Source: Corynespora cassiicola (taxonomy: Eukaryota > Ascomycota > Dothideomycetes > Pleosporales > Corynesporascaceae). Taken from it: a DNA stretch of 64,000 bases. The position numbers were made by a program, and so were the translations under genes. Where the stretch lies: contig JAEUWY010000005.1 of the NCBI GenBank assembly GCA_022059125.1, positions 6,611,949 to 6,675,948 of the forward strand. Reading direction: 5' to 3'. The notes below the pieces were generated by a model. That model saw only the letters and a program-made list of their open reading frames with translations, did not search any database and had not been told where the DNA came from. Of the stretch, positions 1 to 11,957 are shown piece after piece (the stretch's first letter is position 1; each line of letters begins with the position of its first letter).

Positions 1-214
1 TGCCATTCTCATTTTCATCTGCACTAACACAATAAGCGACGTGCAGTTTCTCAAAACACCGGGCCTTGATCGGTCCATTCTTGCATTTTCCGCAGTGATG
101 TTTCCTATGGAGAATTGTACTAGGACCTATCCTGATATTCCGTATATGTGGATCGAAATTGTTTTGGTAATTAGGTCCATAGAGCTTGTTGAGGTCGAGA
201 GATGTTGAAGACAT
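1..214 (-). CDS. Partial gene, small Cys-containing hypothetical protein (N-terminus only)
   Basis: An ATG at 214-212 on the minus strand opens a frame with no stop up to the window edge, so at least 71 codons are present and the 3' end is missing. The visible protein starts MSSTSLDLNKLYG and contains a short Cys/His cluster, HHCGKCKNGPIKARCFE, followed by KLHVAYC. The HxCxxC spacing suggests a small zinc-binding module, but I recognise no named family. Base composition is normal for this genome and there is no RIP signature. The start lies 330 bp from the divergent phosphotransferase gene, so the two may share a promoter region. An intron or a later start cannot be excluded. Confidence 0.55.
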   Translation of the reverse strand, partial: MSSTSLDLNKLYGPNYQNNFDPHIRNIRIGPSTILHRKHHCGKCKNGPIKARCFEKLHVAYCVSADENENG

Positions 215-482
215 GATGGTAGGTTTGACCAATTGGCCGGCTTATTTGCCAATTTTCGAGGGAACATTTGGGTCTTAAATATCGATATCGATGTTATAAT
301 TGTGTATGCTACAATGCTACTACTTGCAAATAGTATTCTCATCATAATCTTCACAATAGTGACTTAAGTCAACATCATTTTACCACATTATTCAATCAAT
401 GAACGAAAACCAAATGAATTGTGAAGACAGATGCCAAAGATTTTGTGTAAACGCAACAACACATAAGAGACAATTTCTCATC

Positions 483-490
483 TATATAAA
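483..490 (+). promoter_or_regulatory. TATA box of the phosphotransferase gene
   Basis: The sequence TATATAAA lies about 55 bp upstream of the ATG at 544. This spacing fits a short 5' leader. It is the only good TATA match in the intergenic interval on this strand. Confidence 0.5.
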
Positions 491-543
491 AGAATTCTAA
501 ACATCCACGTCTGAATACAGCATTCATCGAATATCATCACGCT

Positions 544-2094
544 ATGAATACATATAACCAAAATCTGCAGCTTAAGGTGTGCGGTATCAAGGATGAAATT
601 CCATGGCTTCCTGGCTTTATAATCGATTTGCTAGAGTATCTTAGATGCATGGAGTCCCTTGAACCGGCCGCTTCAGAGGAGGAAGTGCTTTGTGAGCAAT
701 GTCCAGTCTACTTGTTTGAGACGCCATCGACATCGACCTCATCATCGAAGTCGTCGAAGACTAGCTCGTATACCGAAGAGGATGGAGCCGACTTTGAGTG
801 GGTCCGGAATATCGAAGACTCTGCCTTTGTCAATTTGCTATTGGAGACTATTGATGTAGATGAATCCTACAAGTCTCGGGTAACCGTCTTCCACCGTACA
901 GAGGGTGCCTACAATCACGTAGTCATTCTTGCTCTTGACAGTCAGGTTCGTTATGTTATCAAAGTTCCAGCAACTGGAAATGAAGATGAATGGCATGAGT
1001 CTGATGCACGTCAACTCCGAAGCGAAGCACTTCTAATCAAGTACATTGGCATGAAAACCAAGGTTCCAGTCCCAGAGATTTTTTCTTGGGACGATAGCCG
1101 GGAGAATTGCATTGGTGCGCCTTATATCTTGATGAGTGCGTTGAAGGGCATGCCTTCGCATCTTTTTTGGATGGGAAAGACCCCCAATGGAGGTCTAGAC
1201 GACTTAAACATGGACACGCCGTCCCCTGAAACGGGTAAGAAGCGGCGAAATTTCCTCAAGAATCTGGCCTACACCATGGCGGAGCTCCGGACTTTGGAGT
1301 TTGATAAGATCGGAATGGTTCATTTTGACCAAGACCCTAGCGAGGAGAATGCTGTACCTCCAACAGTTGAGTCCTTCTGTGTTGACAATAAGGATACACC
1401 ATTGGTTGCCTATTCTTCCACCTCTGAATTTTTTGATGCCCGTCTTGCGGATCTTCTGGAGAATATTCACGAAAATGCCCAGGAAGATGATAACGAGTTG
1501 CTCAATAACCTTAATTATGGCACGTTTAGTCTCTATAGGTTCATGTGCGACTCGTTTGCACGATCCGTGAAGCAAGGTAACAAGAAGGAGTCTTTTGTTC
1601 TGGCACACAACGATTTAGATTTTCAGAATATCTGGTGCAATGACCAGGGTGAAATCACCGGCATAATCGACTGGGAGGATACGCTAACTGCCCCAAGGAG
1701 CGTTGGCTTTGCCGCTTTGCCTCTATTTTTGCGAACTGATTGGACCAACAATTACGACATGGACGACGCATGGCACATGCCATGGACTCTGGATCCTTAT
1801 CGCAAGTTCTATGCTCAGTGCATGCATGAAGCTCTGAACCAGGATGGAAACGAGCCATGCAGTGATGCAAAATATACCCTCAAGTCAACTCTGTTTTGCT
1901 GGGCATATGATACCGTCAAGCGTCATGAGCGGGATAGTGGTGATTTTATAGACCGTTTATTTAAGGAAATGCCTAACCTTAGGGCCGTTGAACCGATGAA
2001 GTTCTTAGGTAGGCTGGGGGACGAGCGTGGCTTTGGTACCGCCGAGATGATGCTACCTCGTGAGTTCGATGCACTTTTTGCTCTAAAGGCTTAA
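544..2094 (+). CDS. APH-like phosphotransferase family protein
   Basis: Single-exon protein of 516 aa with the aminoglycoside phosphotransferase/choline-kinase fold. Visible signatures are the ATP-binding lysine in YVIKVP (K140), a following acidic helix (SEALLIKYI, about 160-168), the Brenner-type catalytic motif HNDLDFQN (355-362) and the metal-binding motif IIDWED (374-379). The first 80 residues are Ser/Thr/acidic rich and look unstructured. Fungal members of this family are very numerous, usually of unknown substrate (a small-molecule or protein hydroxyl), and are often subtelomeric. A substrate cannot be assigned here. The start follows a TATA box and opens a frame with no internal stop. 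Catalytic residues are intact, so the gene looks functional. Confidence 0.88.
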   Translation: MNTYNQNLQLKVCGIKDEIPWLPGFIIDLLEYLRCMESLEPAASEEEVLCEQCPVYLFETPSTSTSSSKSSKTSSYTEEDGADFEWVRNIEDSAFVNLLLETIDVDESYKSRVTVFHRTEGAYNHVVILALDSQVRYVIKVPATGNEDEWHESDARQLRSEALLIKYIGMKTKVPVPEIFSWDDSRENCIGAPYILMSALKGMPSHLFWMGKTPNGGLDDLNMDTPSPETGKKRRNFLKNLAYTMAELRTLEFDKIGMVHFDQDPSEENAVPPTVESFCVDNKDTPLVAYSSTSEFFDARLADLLENIHENAQEDDNELLNNLNYGTFSLYRFMCDSFARSVKQGNKKESFVLAHNDLDFQNIWCNDQGEITGIIDWEDTLTAPRSVGFAALPLFLRTDWTNNYDMDDAWHMPWTLDPYRKFYAQCMHEALNQDGNEPCSDAKYTLKSTLFCWAYDTVKRHERDSGDFIDRLFKEMPNLRAVEPMKFLGRLGDERGFGTAEMMLPREFDALFALKA

Positions 2095-2289
2095 ACTTCT
2101 CATCCAAGAAGTGTAAGAGCTAAATTATCTTTTTGCATGCTCGGAGTTATATCATACCATATAAACAGATAAATTCCACATTCTAAATTAGAATTCTTAT
2201 CAAAATTTCAAATTTCAAATATTATACTTCTTAGTGCTTATAAGCAACTTTTTCTGTAATTCTATATAACTTTTGCTTTAATAGTTTTA

Positions 2290-2745
2290 TTAATATGTCC
2301 TCCGTATTCGGCTGCATTAATAATTTGCCCAATTTTATTGTTCCCACTCTACTATTCTCGAATATGAAATCGGCACCGGGACCGTTGGTGATCTTGAGCA
2401 CTTCCTCAGACCAATTCGGGGACGATTTTTAGTTTATAATATAGTCACCTCCGTACATATTTTGGAAATATGTGAGTTTTTTGTCTGATGAGGGTGTGAT
2501 GATTATGACGGCACCTGCAGCCTTGGCTAGGATGAGCCCCATGACGGAGACGTCGCCAGTGCCTGTGGACTTATCAGCGATGGCTGGTGGTTCAAGAAAA
2601 TATTTATTACCGAGAAAGAGCACCATATGGCCAAGTTTCACATAATTATTACCATAAAGAGCATTCCACGCAGCCGTTCCTATACAGACCAGAGCCTAGA
2701 GCTGAGAAAAGCTGAGCTCAGAAATTGAGAGTACTTTGACAAGCA
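2290..2745 (-). pseudogene. Zinc-type alcohol dehydrogenase (MDR family) relic
   Basis: Read on the minus strand from about 2745, the conceptual protein follows the MDR cofactor-domain order: SFSQL(stop)ALVCIGTAAWNALYG, a nucleotide-binding stretch GTGDVSVMGLILAKAAGA, then GGDYIIN, a stop at 2432-2430, and SSPNWSEEVLKITNGPGADF in the same frame. These match the usual AGLTAWNALYG, GTGGVS and ADHVINY regions of zinc-binding or quinone-oxidoreductase-like dehydrogenases. The stops fit C-to-T change (CAG to TAG; Tyr codon lost at TAA). Beyond 2340 the frame decays. The N-terminal catalytic domain was not found upstream. The gene is dead and truncated at both ends. Confidence 0.75.
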
Positions 2746-3263
2746 ATGATCATAAGGACTACATGCTGCTTGGCCATGGCAGAGGATGCGGAAAAGCAAT
2801 AAAATCAAAAGAACTAGAGTGAAGGGATAAGTTATGTGATTCTCTGGAAGAGGGTTCTCGAATCTTTTTATAATCTTCTGAGCGGTATCGAATACGTGGG
2901 ACATCTTGCCAATACATACATTCACTTAAATTTCAAGAAAATGTGCTGCAAATATTTTTCCTTATATTCAATAAGGTCAAAATGAATCAGATACTAGCTC
3001 CATCTTAGAGGTGATAAGTGCATTCAAGTATTATTGTGCAGGATGCGCAGACTCACATCGTATCTACGACTAGATTCATGCAGCCTCCATAGCACAACTT
3101 ACATCACCATTGAAGACCTTTGGTTTGAATAGAAATATCAATGCGACTAATTGAAATTTTCTGGTACATGGTTGTGAGTACTTACCTAGGTAGCTAGCCC
3201 CTCAATTGCACTAAATCAGGTGGTATCCCACGCGCGCAGACTGGTCTGTTTGCTAACTGTCTA
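2746..3263. other. Intergenic, no gene recognised
   Basis: Moderately A+T-rich sequence between the dehydrogenase relic and the first transposon nest. A minus-strand open frame at 2680-2925 overlaps the relic but has no recognisable motif. It could hold the decayed N-terminus of the dehydrogenase. Confidence 0.4.
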
Positions 3264-3961
3264 TAACTTAAAGAATAAGCGAGTCGCCAGGACAAGCGAG
3301 TCGCCAGAATAAATAAGTTACTAACTTAATACTAAATATTTATATAAAACTTTAAAACTTAATAACTGTTTTATTATAGTAGCTATTATATTAAAAATTA
3401 AATATTTATAAAACTAGAGTTTATAGCTTTTTATATATATAACTTTTTATTTATAAGTTTACTAATATAAATATTATTAAGTTTTAAAATTTATTTATAA
3501 TAGTATTAATTTAGTTAATATATTAACTTTAAAATAGCTATAATAAATTATAATATTTTTTTCATAAATTAGAAATACAGAGAGGTGATATTAAAATAGT
3601 TTAATTGAAAAAATAGCAGTTTTTAAACTACTATAACTTTCTAACTAAACTAGCTATAAGAATAAAAAAAAATTAATTTAATAGAAATTTATTAAAGCTT
3701 TTTGTTTAAAAAGAAAAGATTAAAGTTTATATTAAAGTTATAAAGTTATAAATAAGCTTAAAGTAGAGGTAAAAAAAATACAAAACTAAATGCTGATTTA
3801 TTTTTTATCTAGCGTATAATTTAATTTTTTTATTTAATTATTATAAACGTATATACTATATATATCTATATAAAATTTTCTTATATAAGTCTTTTATTTA
3901 AAAAAAATAATAATAATAATAGTAGAAATTTTTTTTTAAAAAATTAAACTATATAAATAAA

Positions 3962-4445
3962 TATTAAAGCTGTGCTATAGGCTATAAGCGAAGCTAGAGA
4001 GTAAGTAGCTACTTAAGTTAATTTTTAAAAATAAGTACTAGTAAAGTTACGTAAGTAAAATAATGTACAATATACTATACAGATCTTTGTATTAGTAATA
4101 GAGTATAATAAATTAATAGTTAATTTTAAATAATAAATTTACTAATAAAGTAAATATAATTATAAAATATAATTACGCGAATGATATATATATTAAATTT
4201 TATAAAATTCTATAGTTTTATAAAACTATTTTTATAAAACTATAAAATTTATAAAACGCTAAGTTACGAGTTCTATAAATTCTATACTAAGTTTTTTTTA
4301 ATATTAATATTTCTATAAAACTATTACGTAACTTATTTTAGCTTAATAAAGTAATAAATACTTACTATTAATATTTATTATTAGCTATTTTTTAAAAGTG
4401 TTATTTACGCCGCCTACTTTTTTAAATTTATAATACTATTTTTTT
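3962..4445 (-). repeat. 3' LTR of Gypsy element 1
   Basis: 484 bp, closely similar to 10346-10818. Differences are mostly transitions, and small gaps account for the length difference. Confidence 0.85.
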
Positions 4446-7400
4446 TTAATTTAATATTTTTATAAACTAATCTGATATCGTCGCGTAGTACCGCTTATTA
4501 TTATATTTATAAAAATTATATTAATATTTAGAGTATTATTATAATAGTTACTTATAAACGTTACGTAAAAAATAATTTAATTTATAAACTATTATTACTA
4601 AGTAAAAAGCGTAGAAATTATAAGCACACAGACTGTTAGTTATATATACTAGTTAATATTCTGTTTTCTAACTTTTTTAAAATTAACTCTAAAATAAATA
4701 AGCTAAAAAAAAAAAAATAACTAAAGCTATTTTAAAAAAAAAAATTTAGTTAAAACTGTTTTAGCGTAGATACTTAATACGTGTTCTAAGCTAAAATATT
4801 TATAAAAATAAAAAAATTTTTTTTTAAAAAAAAAGTAAAAGTTATTTAACGCGGATTTAAAAGCTATAAAAAAGCTAAAGCGGCTAAAAATACTAAAAGC
4901 GCTAAACTAAAAAGTAGTTTTAATAAATTTTAAAGTTTTTACTAGCGCTGCAGCTGTAAACTAATTTATTTTTTAATTTTTTAAACTTTTTAATAGTTGT
5001 TTTATATTATTTAGTCTCTGATTACTTCTAAAAAATAAACTTTTTTTTTATAAGTAAGTTTTCTTATTCTAATTCTGTATAGTAGTAGATAATATATTTT
5101 TTTTAATATTTTTTTAGCAGTTACTAATAATTTTATAAGTTTTTTTTTAGTTTTTAAATATTTTCTAAATTAAAATATTTTTTTTATTTAACTAGAAATT
5201 TCTAAATAAACTATTTATTCTAGAATTTTTTTTATTTAATTTTATAGTAGTTTAGCAGTGCTTTAACTTTAACTTTAATTTTTTTTTCTGTTTTATAATA
5301 GAAGTATTTTTAAACTAGTATTTCGGCGTTAGTAAGTTCTAATAATAATATATAAAATACTAGATATATTCTAGTATTAGTAGAGAGTTAGAGTTTATAG
5401 TTAACTAGTCTCTTTTATTCTAAAATTAAAAATAGTCCGACTTTAACGTAATCTAATTTTTTACTTAGTTATATTATTTTAAAATTTTTTATAAAAAAAT
5501 ATATTTTATTTTTTTTCTTTAGCTAAAGTGCTATTTTTTATTTTTAGTTAATATAAAAAATAGTTTTACGTTGTGCTGTCTTAATATTTTTTTATAGTTA
5601 TTTATAAAGTTTTTATAATTTTTTTAATTTATTTATTACTTAACTTATTACTAGCTTAATTTTTTTTTTTTAATTTTTAGTAATAGAAAATTTAAATATA
5701 TTCTGTGTAATACGTAATAAAAAAATTATTTTATTATTACTAATTCTCTGTTATTAAATATAAGTTATACTATAAATAGTAGTAATATTTAATTATTTTA
5801 TTTTTAGTTACTATATATCTGTAAATATATTTTTATAGTTTAATTTATTTTTTTTATTTAACTGTCTGTCTATAAATAGTATACTATTAATAATTTTTTT
5901 TTAATTTTAATAGCTAATATTAGTATTATTTAGTAGTTTAACGTAAAAAGTTTGTCTCTATTACTAATAATTAATTAAAATAATCTGTAATATCTAACTA
6001 CGCAATTTAAAATAATTTATACTAATTTTAATATAATATAGTTATTTTTAAATAAAATTATTTTTACGTATTTTATAAATTTATTTATAACTACTAAAAT
6101 AGTATTATAAAGTACTTTAAAAACTAGATTTTAAAATATAAGTAGTTTAGTAATAAAATTTATAGTAATATTTATTTAGAGTTTATTTAGTATTTTTACA
6201 GCTTATAGCTTTTTATACTAAGCATATATACTATACTTATTCTTTTAATATATTATATATTTTTTAATAAACTTTACTATTTTATTTTTTAATTCAGAAA
6301 TATTGTACGTCTGTTATATTAGTTTAATTATTTATTTAATATTTAAGTATCTATATAACAGATTTTTATAATACTACTAAATAATAGTTTAATAAAGTTT
6401 TTTTAATATTTATTAATATACTATTATAATAAAATTAATACTGCGTGCTAGTTTTAAAGTACTGTTTAGTACTTACTTAAAAATAACAGCTTTATTTATT
6501 AACTTAGTTTTTATAATATCTATTTTTTAGCTTAAAGTATCTACTTTTTATTTTTTTTGCCTAGTATATAAACAATTTTAAATTTATATTACTCTAATTT
6601 TTTACTCTATTTAGTATATTATTAGTTCAATAGTTTAGTTATTATAAATATTATTAAATTTTTATAATTTAAGTATACTATAAGTTCTAAACAACTTTCT
6701 ATATAAATTCTTTAATATTTAAAAAAATTTATAATAATAAATAATTTTTTATTATAAATATTATAATTTTTTTTAGCTCCGCTGAACTTTTTTAAATAAT
6801 AAATAATTAAATACTATTTACTTTTTTTTTTTTTTAATTAATATATATTTTTATTACTAAATTTAATGCGTCTGTTTTTATACGTAAAAATCTTCTACTA
6901 ATAAAAAATATAAAAACTAGTAATAATATATTTACTTTTTTAAGTGTCTTAAAAGCTTATTATTAGTCTATATTCTACTTAAATAGTATATTTTTTTTAT
7001 TAACTTTATAAGTAATAGTGCTTTTTTTAAATAGTAATTAATAAACTGTCTATTAAAATTACAGAATTTTAAAAAAAATTATATATTTTTAATATTTTTT
7101 AGTATTAGCTAGTTTTTAACTACTTTAATTTTCTTTAAATTAATTTTAATTTTATATTTTTCTATAATATATTTTAAAAATTTAACTTTTTTTTTATAGA
7201 ATTTATATTTCTCTAGTTTAAGTTATAGTTCTACTTTTTTTTAAATATTTTAGTATTATTTATATATACTGAACGTGTTTTTTAAAATTCTTAAAAAAAA
7301 CTAAAATATTATCTAAATATATAATAATAAATATATCTAAGTGTGTTTTTAATATATTATTAATAAGTATTTAATATATTGTAAGTGCGTTAGTAAAACT

Positions 7401-10345
7401 AAATAGTATTATAAAATATTTATAGTACTTATACTGTATTTAGAATACTATTTTTTATTTTTTATTTTTTTTTATATGTATTAAATTATACACGCTTTAA
7501 AAATCTAAAACTATAAATATTTATATTTTAAATAGCTTATTTTTAAGCTTTTAAATATTTAGTAGTAGATATTTATTTTTAATTATAATATTATTAAGTT
7601 TTTTAAAATTTACGTATAAATATAAAAATCTATTTTTTTTAAAAATAAAAATAATTAGATATTCTGCTTCTAATATTAATTTACGTATAAATTTTTTTTT
7701 AAAATTTTTATTAAAATATATTTATAACGCTATAAATTTTTTTTTTAATAAACTGTAAATAGATTTAAAAGTTAGATATTTTTTTTTTTAAAAAAATAGT
7801 TTTTATTTACTATATTTTTTAAAAATTATAAAAGTTACGCAAGTTATCTCTAAAACTTTTATTTTTTTATTTAATAGCTTTTTATTAAATTTAGTAGAGT
7901 TAATTTTTTTTTTAAAAGCGTTTTATTTAATTTTTTACTGCCTATATTATTTAACGTAATTTTATTTACTATTAAATACTGCTAATATATAGATTCTGAT
8001 ATAATAGCGTAATTATATCTTATAAATAAAAGCTTTTTTTTTACTTAATTAATATATAAATTATACTTTCTAAATTATAGAAGTTTTAAAATAATATTAT
8101 AAATAGCTATATCTATAATATTAAAAATATTTTTTTTTTAGTATTTCTAAATATTTATAACAGTTATAGCTTCTTAATTTATTAATACTTTTTTTAGTAT
8201 TTTTTTTTCTAGTTACTGTGTAGAAAAAATAGAGTTATTTATAAGTATATATTTTTATTTTATTATACTTTATAGTCTGCTGTAAAAAGTAGTTACGCTA
8301 AACTTTTATATTTAATAATACTTTTATTTAGTATTTATTAAGCTTAACAGATAGTTTAACTAAATTCTTTAAGTTAGTAGTATATAATATTTTAAATTAA
8401 TTCTAAACGCTAAGTACTGTTTTAAAAAAAACTTATTATTAAATCTATATAAATGTTTTTTATTCTAGTAACGTTTATAATTTTTATATAAATACGTTTA
8501 CTAAAAATTTTACGTATGTTTTCTATTAACTAGTATATTTATTATAAGTTTTTTATTTTTATTTATTTTAAAAAAGTATTTTACTTATTATTTATTTTAT
8601 AAATAAATATTATATACGTGTGTTTTACAGTTAAACTACTATTATATATATTTATATAGTTTTTTTAAAAACTATTTTACTACTATTTTATTTAAGTAGT
8701 AGATTTAGTATTAGTTTTTTCTATAGAATATCTATAAATAGCTTATATACTTTAAATTTTTTAAGTTTAAATAGTATTACAGTTTTTACGTATTTTAGCT
8801 TTATAAAAAATTTAAAACTATATTTAGTTTACTGTTAAAGTCTAGTAAAACTTCTAGTCTAATTTCTAAATTTAGTTAATTAATTTATTTTTATATTTTA
8901 GAACTATGTTATTATTGTTGTTTTTTAAAATTTTAGTTTTTTTTATTTAAGTTATAGTATTTTTTTAACTGTTTACGTATTACAAATAATTTTTTCTACT
9001 ATATAAATATTTTTATTAAATTTTTTCTATTTTTTTTATAAGTTTTAGCTAATTTTTATTTTTATTTAAAGTTTTTATAAATTTAAAATTTAGTAAGTTT
9101 TTTTAATTTATACTTATAGTTATAATTATTTAAATATTTTTTATAATTATATACGTTGTAAAAGGCTTTTTTTTTTTAAAACTAAATTTTTTAAATTTAA
9201 TTTTTTTAAAAATACTTCTAGACTCTGTTTAAATACCTTTATCTTAATACTAAATATAATTAAAAAATTTTTCTGTTTTTTTATATTATAGTAGTTCACT
9301 ATTATAAATAAATTCTATTTTATAAAATCTGTTTATAATAACTTTTTATTTATTATCTATATTAGATTTATTATTTAGAGTAGTTTATAATATATTTAGC
9401 TGTTAAATAACTTTATTTTTTAATTAATAGTTTTTTATAATATAGTCTGTTTTTCCACACGCGTAGTAAGTTATAATTTTACTTTTAAATTTATTATTTT
9501 TTTTATTACTTTTTTATTCTATTTTCTAAATATTACTAAAAATTATTAGTTTATTACTATAAATGTTATAAGTAAAATACGTTACTTTATATTTAATTTA
9601 TTTACTAGTATTAGCGTTGTAGTACTCTCTGCTATAGCTTAATTTAGTATATTATTAGTATTATAGATTTTAGTTTTAGTGTAATTTTATACGCAGTTTA
9701 TACAGTTTTTAATTAATATTAATAAATTTATTTATAAGTTATTTAAGTGTGTTAAGCTAAGCTCTAAAGCGTATAAATTTTTTTTTAATATTAAATTTAA
9801 GTTTTTAATAGTATATTATTATAAATACTTTATTATTTTATTTAGTAAAAATTAATAGTTACTAAAATTTATTAGTATAGTTAATAGCTAAAGCCCGTTA
9901 TTTAAAATATTAAATATTTTATTTAGTAATTATATCTTTATTAGCAATTCTAAAAACTTATTTAATTTTTTTTTTAAATTTATTAAAATTTTTTATTTAT
10001 TTATTAACGTTGTCGTTAGCTTCGCTGTTTTTATACTTAATAAAAACTAATTTAATTTATTAAAGTATTTTATTTTTTATATATATAGCTACAAATATAA
10101 CGTGTTTTTTTTTTAATATTTCTATTTTAAAAGTTAAAAAATAAATTAAGCTGTAAAAGCTAGTTTTTAAACTTATTTTATTTTTTATAATAAAAATTAA
10201 ATATTACTATTTTAATAAAATTATTATCTGCTGTATTAGGTTATATAATTATATTAGTAGTAGCTTTAGTACTAATAGTACTACTAATTAGAGTTAAAAG
10301 TACACGTAATTCTAAAATAGTATTTATTTTAAAAAATATTTATAA

Positions 10346-10818
10346 TATTAAGGCTGTGCTATAAGCTATAAGTAAAACTAAAAAGTAAATAGCTGTTTAA
10401 ATTAATTTTTAAAAATAAATATTAGTAAAGTTACGTAAGTAAAATAATATTTAATATACTATATAAATCTCTGTATTAGTAATAAAGCATAATAAATTAA
10501 TAGTTAATTCTAAATAATAAATTTACTAATAAAATAAATATAATTATAAAGTATAATTACGCGAACTATATATATATTAAATTCTATAAAATTCTATAGT
10601 TTTATAAAACTATTTTTATAAAACTATAAAACTTATAAAACGCTAAATTATAAGTTCTATAAATTCTATACTAAGTTTTTTTAGTATTAATATTTCTATA
10701 AAACTGTTACGTAACTTATTTTAGCTTAGCAGAATAATAAGTACTTACTATTAGTATTTATTATTAGTTATTTTTTAAAAGCGTTGTCTGCGCCGCCTAC
10801 TTTCTCAGATTTATAATA
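10346..10818 (-). repeat. 5' LTR of Gypsy element 1
   Basis: 473 bp. It is slightly less mutated than its partner: it keeps CTCAGATTTATAA where the other copy has TTTAAATTTATAA. Confidence 0.85.
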
Positions 10819-11957
10819 ATAAATTAATAATTAATTAAATTATTAATATTTTGTATAATATCTGTTAGCTTTAATAACTGCTTTCTAATATCTAGATAAA
10901 AATAATATATAATTATCTATTATTTTTTGTAAAATTAAATTCTATTCTTTATTTATAGCGTTTATAAATAAAATATTATTTTTTTTATTTTTTTTTTTAC
11001 CTAATAAATTAGAATTTAATTTTTTTAAATTATTTTTTAATATAGTTTAGACGTTTTTTATAAGTACTAAGTCTAGGCTATAAGCTAAATGTTTAAATAA
11101 TTTTATTTTATTTTTTTAAACTATTTTAAAACTGGTTTAGCTGTATAAATTTTTAAATTACTTTATTAAAATTTCTAGTCTATAAACTAATTAGTATTTA
11201 TATTAATTTTATAATTTAATAATTAATAAAAATTAATTTGATTAAATAATAAATTTAATAAAAAAAAAGTATATAAACTAACCGGGTTTTATTTGTTTTT
11301 TAATAATAAGTTTTAATACTTTTTATATATAATCTGTATTATTAAAGTTATTTTTAAAATTAGGTGGTTTAATAAATACTAATTCTAATCTTCCTTCTAT
11401 CTAAATAGCTCTTTATACTGATATAATAATATCTCAAGCTATAATTTAATTAGTACTAATTTTTTTAAAAAAGTAATTAAATTAAAAAAATTTAATTAAT
11501 TTTTTTAATTTTTTTTTTAACTTATAATTTAGTTTTATAAAAGCTAATTCAGCTTCTACTTTTTTTATTTCTTTTTTTTCTTATATATTTCTGTTTAGAA
11601 CCTAGGCCTCTTTCTATTACTAACTTATTAGAAAATATAATTTTATTTGAATTTATATTTTTTATATTTTCTAATTTTTTTTTATATATTCTAATTTTTT
11701 TTCAGCTTTTTTTTATTTAAATACGGCTTTTTAGTACTAATATTTGTACTATAATTTTTTTTTTAAATATTTTTATAAACTTCTTTTAAATATTTTTATA
11801 TTATTTTCTAATAATATTCCTTTTTTTTTTTTTAGAGCTTTTAATTAAATCTCTATTAATAATTTTTTTATTTCTTTCTAATAGCTTAATTTTATCTTTA
11901 TTTTATTATTTATTTAAGCTATTAAATAATTTTTTTTTATTTATTTATTATACAGTA

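Larger units (their letters stand above)
3962..10818 (-). mobile_element. Ty3/Gypsy LTR retrotransposon 1 (RIP-degraded)
   Basis: LTRs at 3962-4445 and 10346-10818 begin TATTAA.GCTGTGCTATA and end TTTATAATA, i.e. a RIP-mutated TGTTA...TAACA pair. A 5-bp TSD, ATAAA, flanks the whole element (3957-3961 and 10819-10823). Coding sense is the minus strand. The reverse transcriptase catalytic motif reads YLDN (YLDD with one RIP change) at 7319-7308, preceded by an FxNxxxTHLDIFIII-like stretch. A T-run next to the left LTR is the complement of a polypurine tract. The element is about 6.9 kb. All frames are destroyed by transitions and almost no TpG remains. Confidence 0.85.

Noticed and set aside
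1204..1608. Antisense frame of 134 codons within the phosphotransferase gene
   Set aside because: Shadow of a clearly conserved coding frame on the plus strand.
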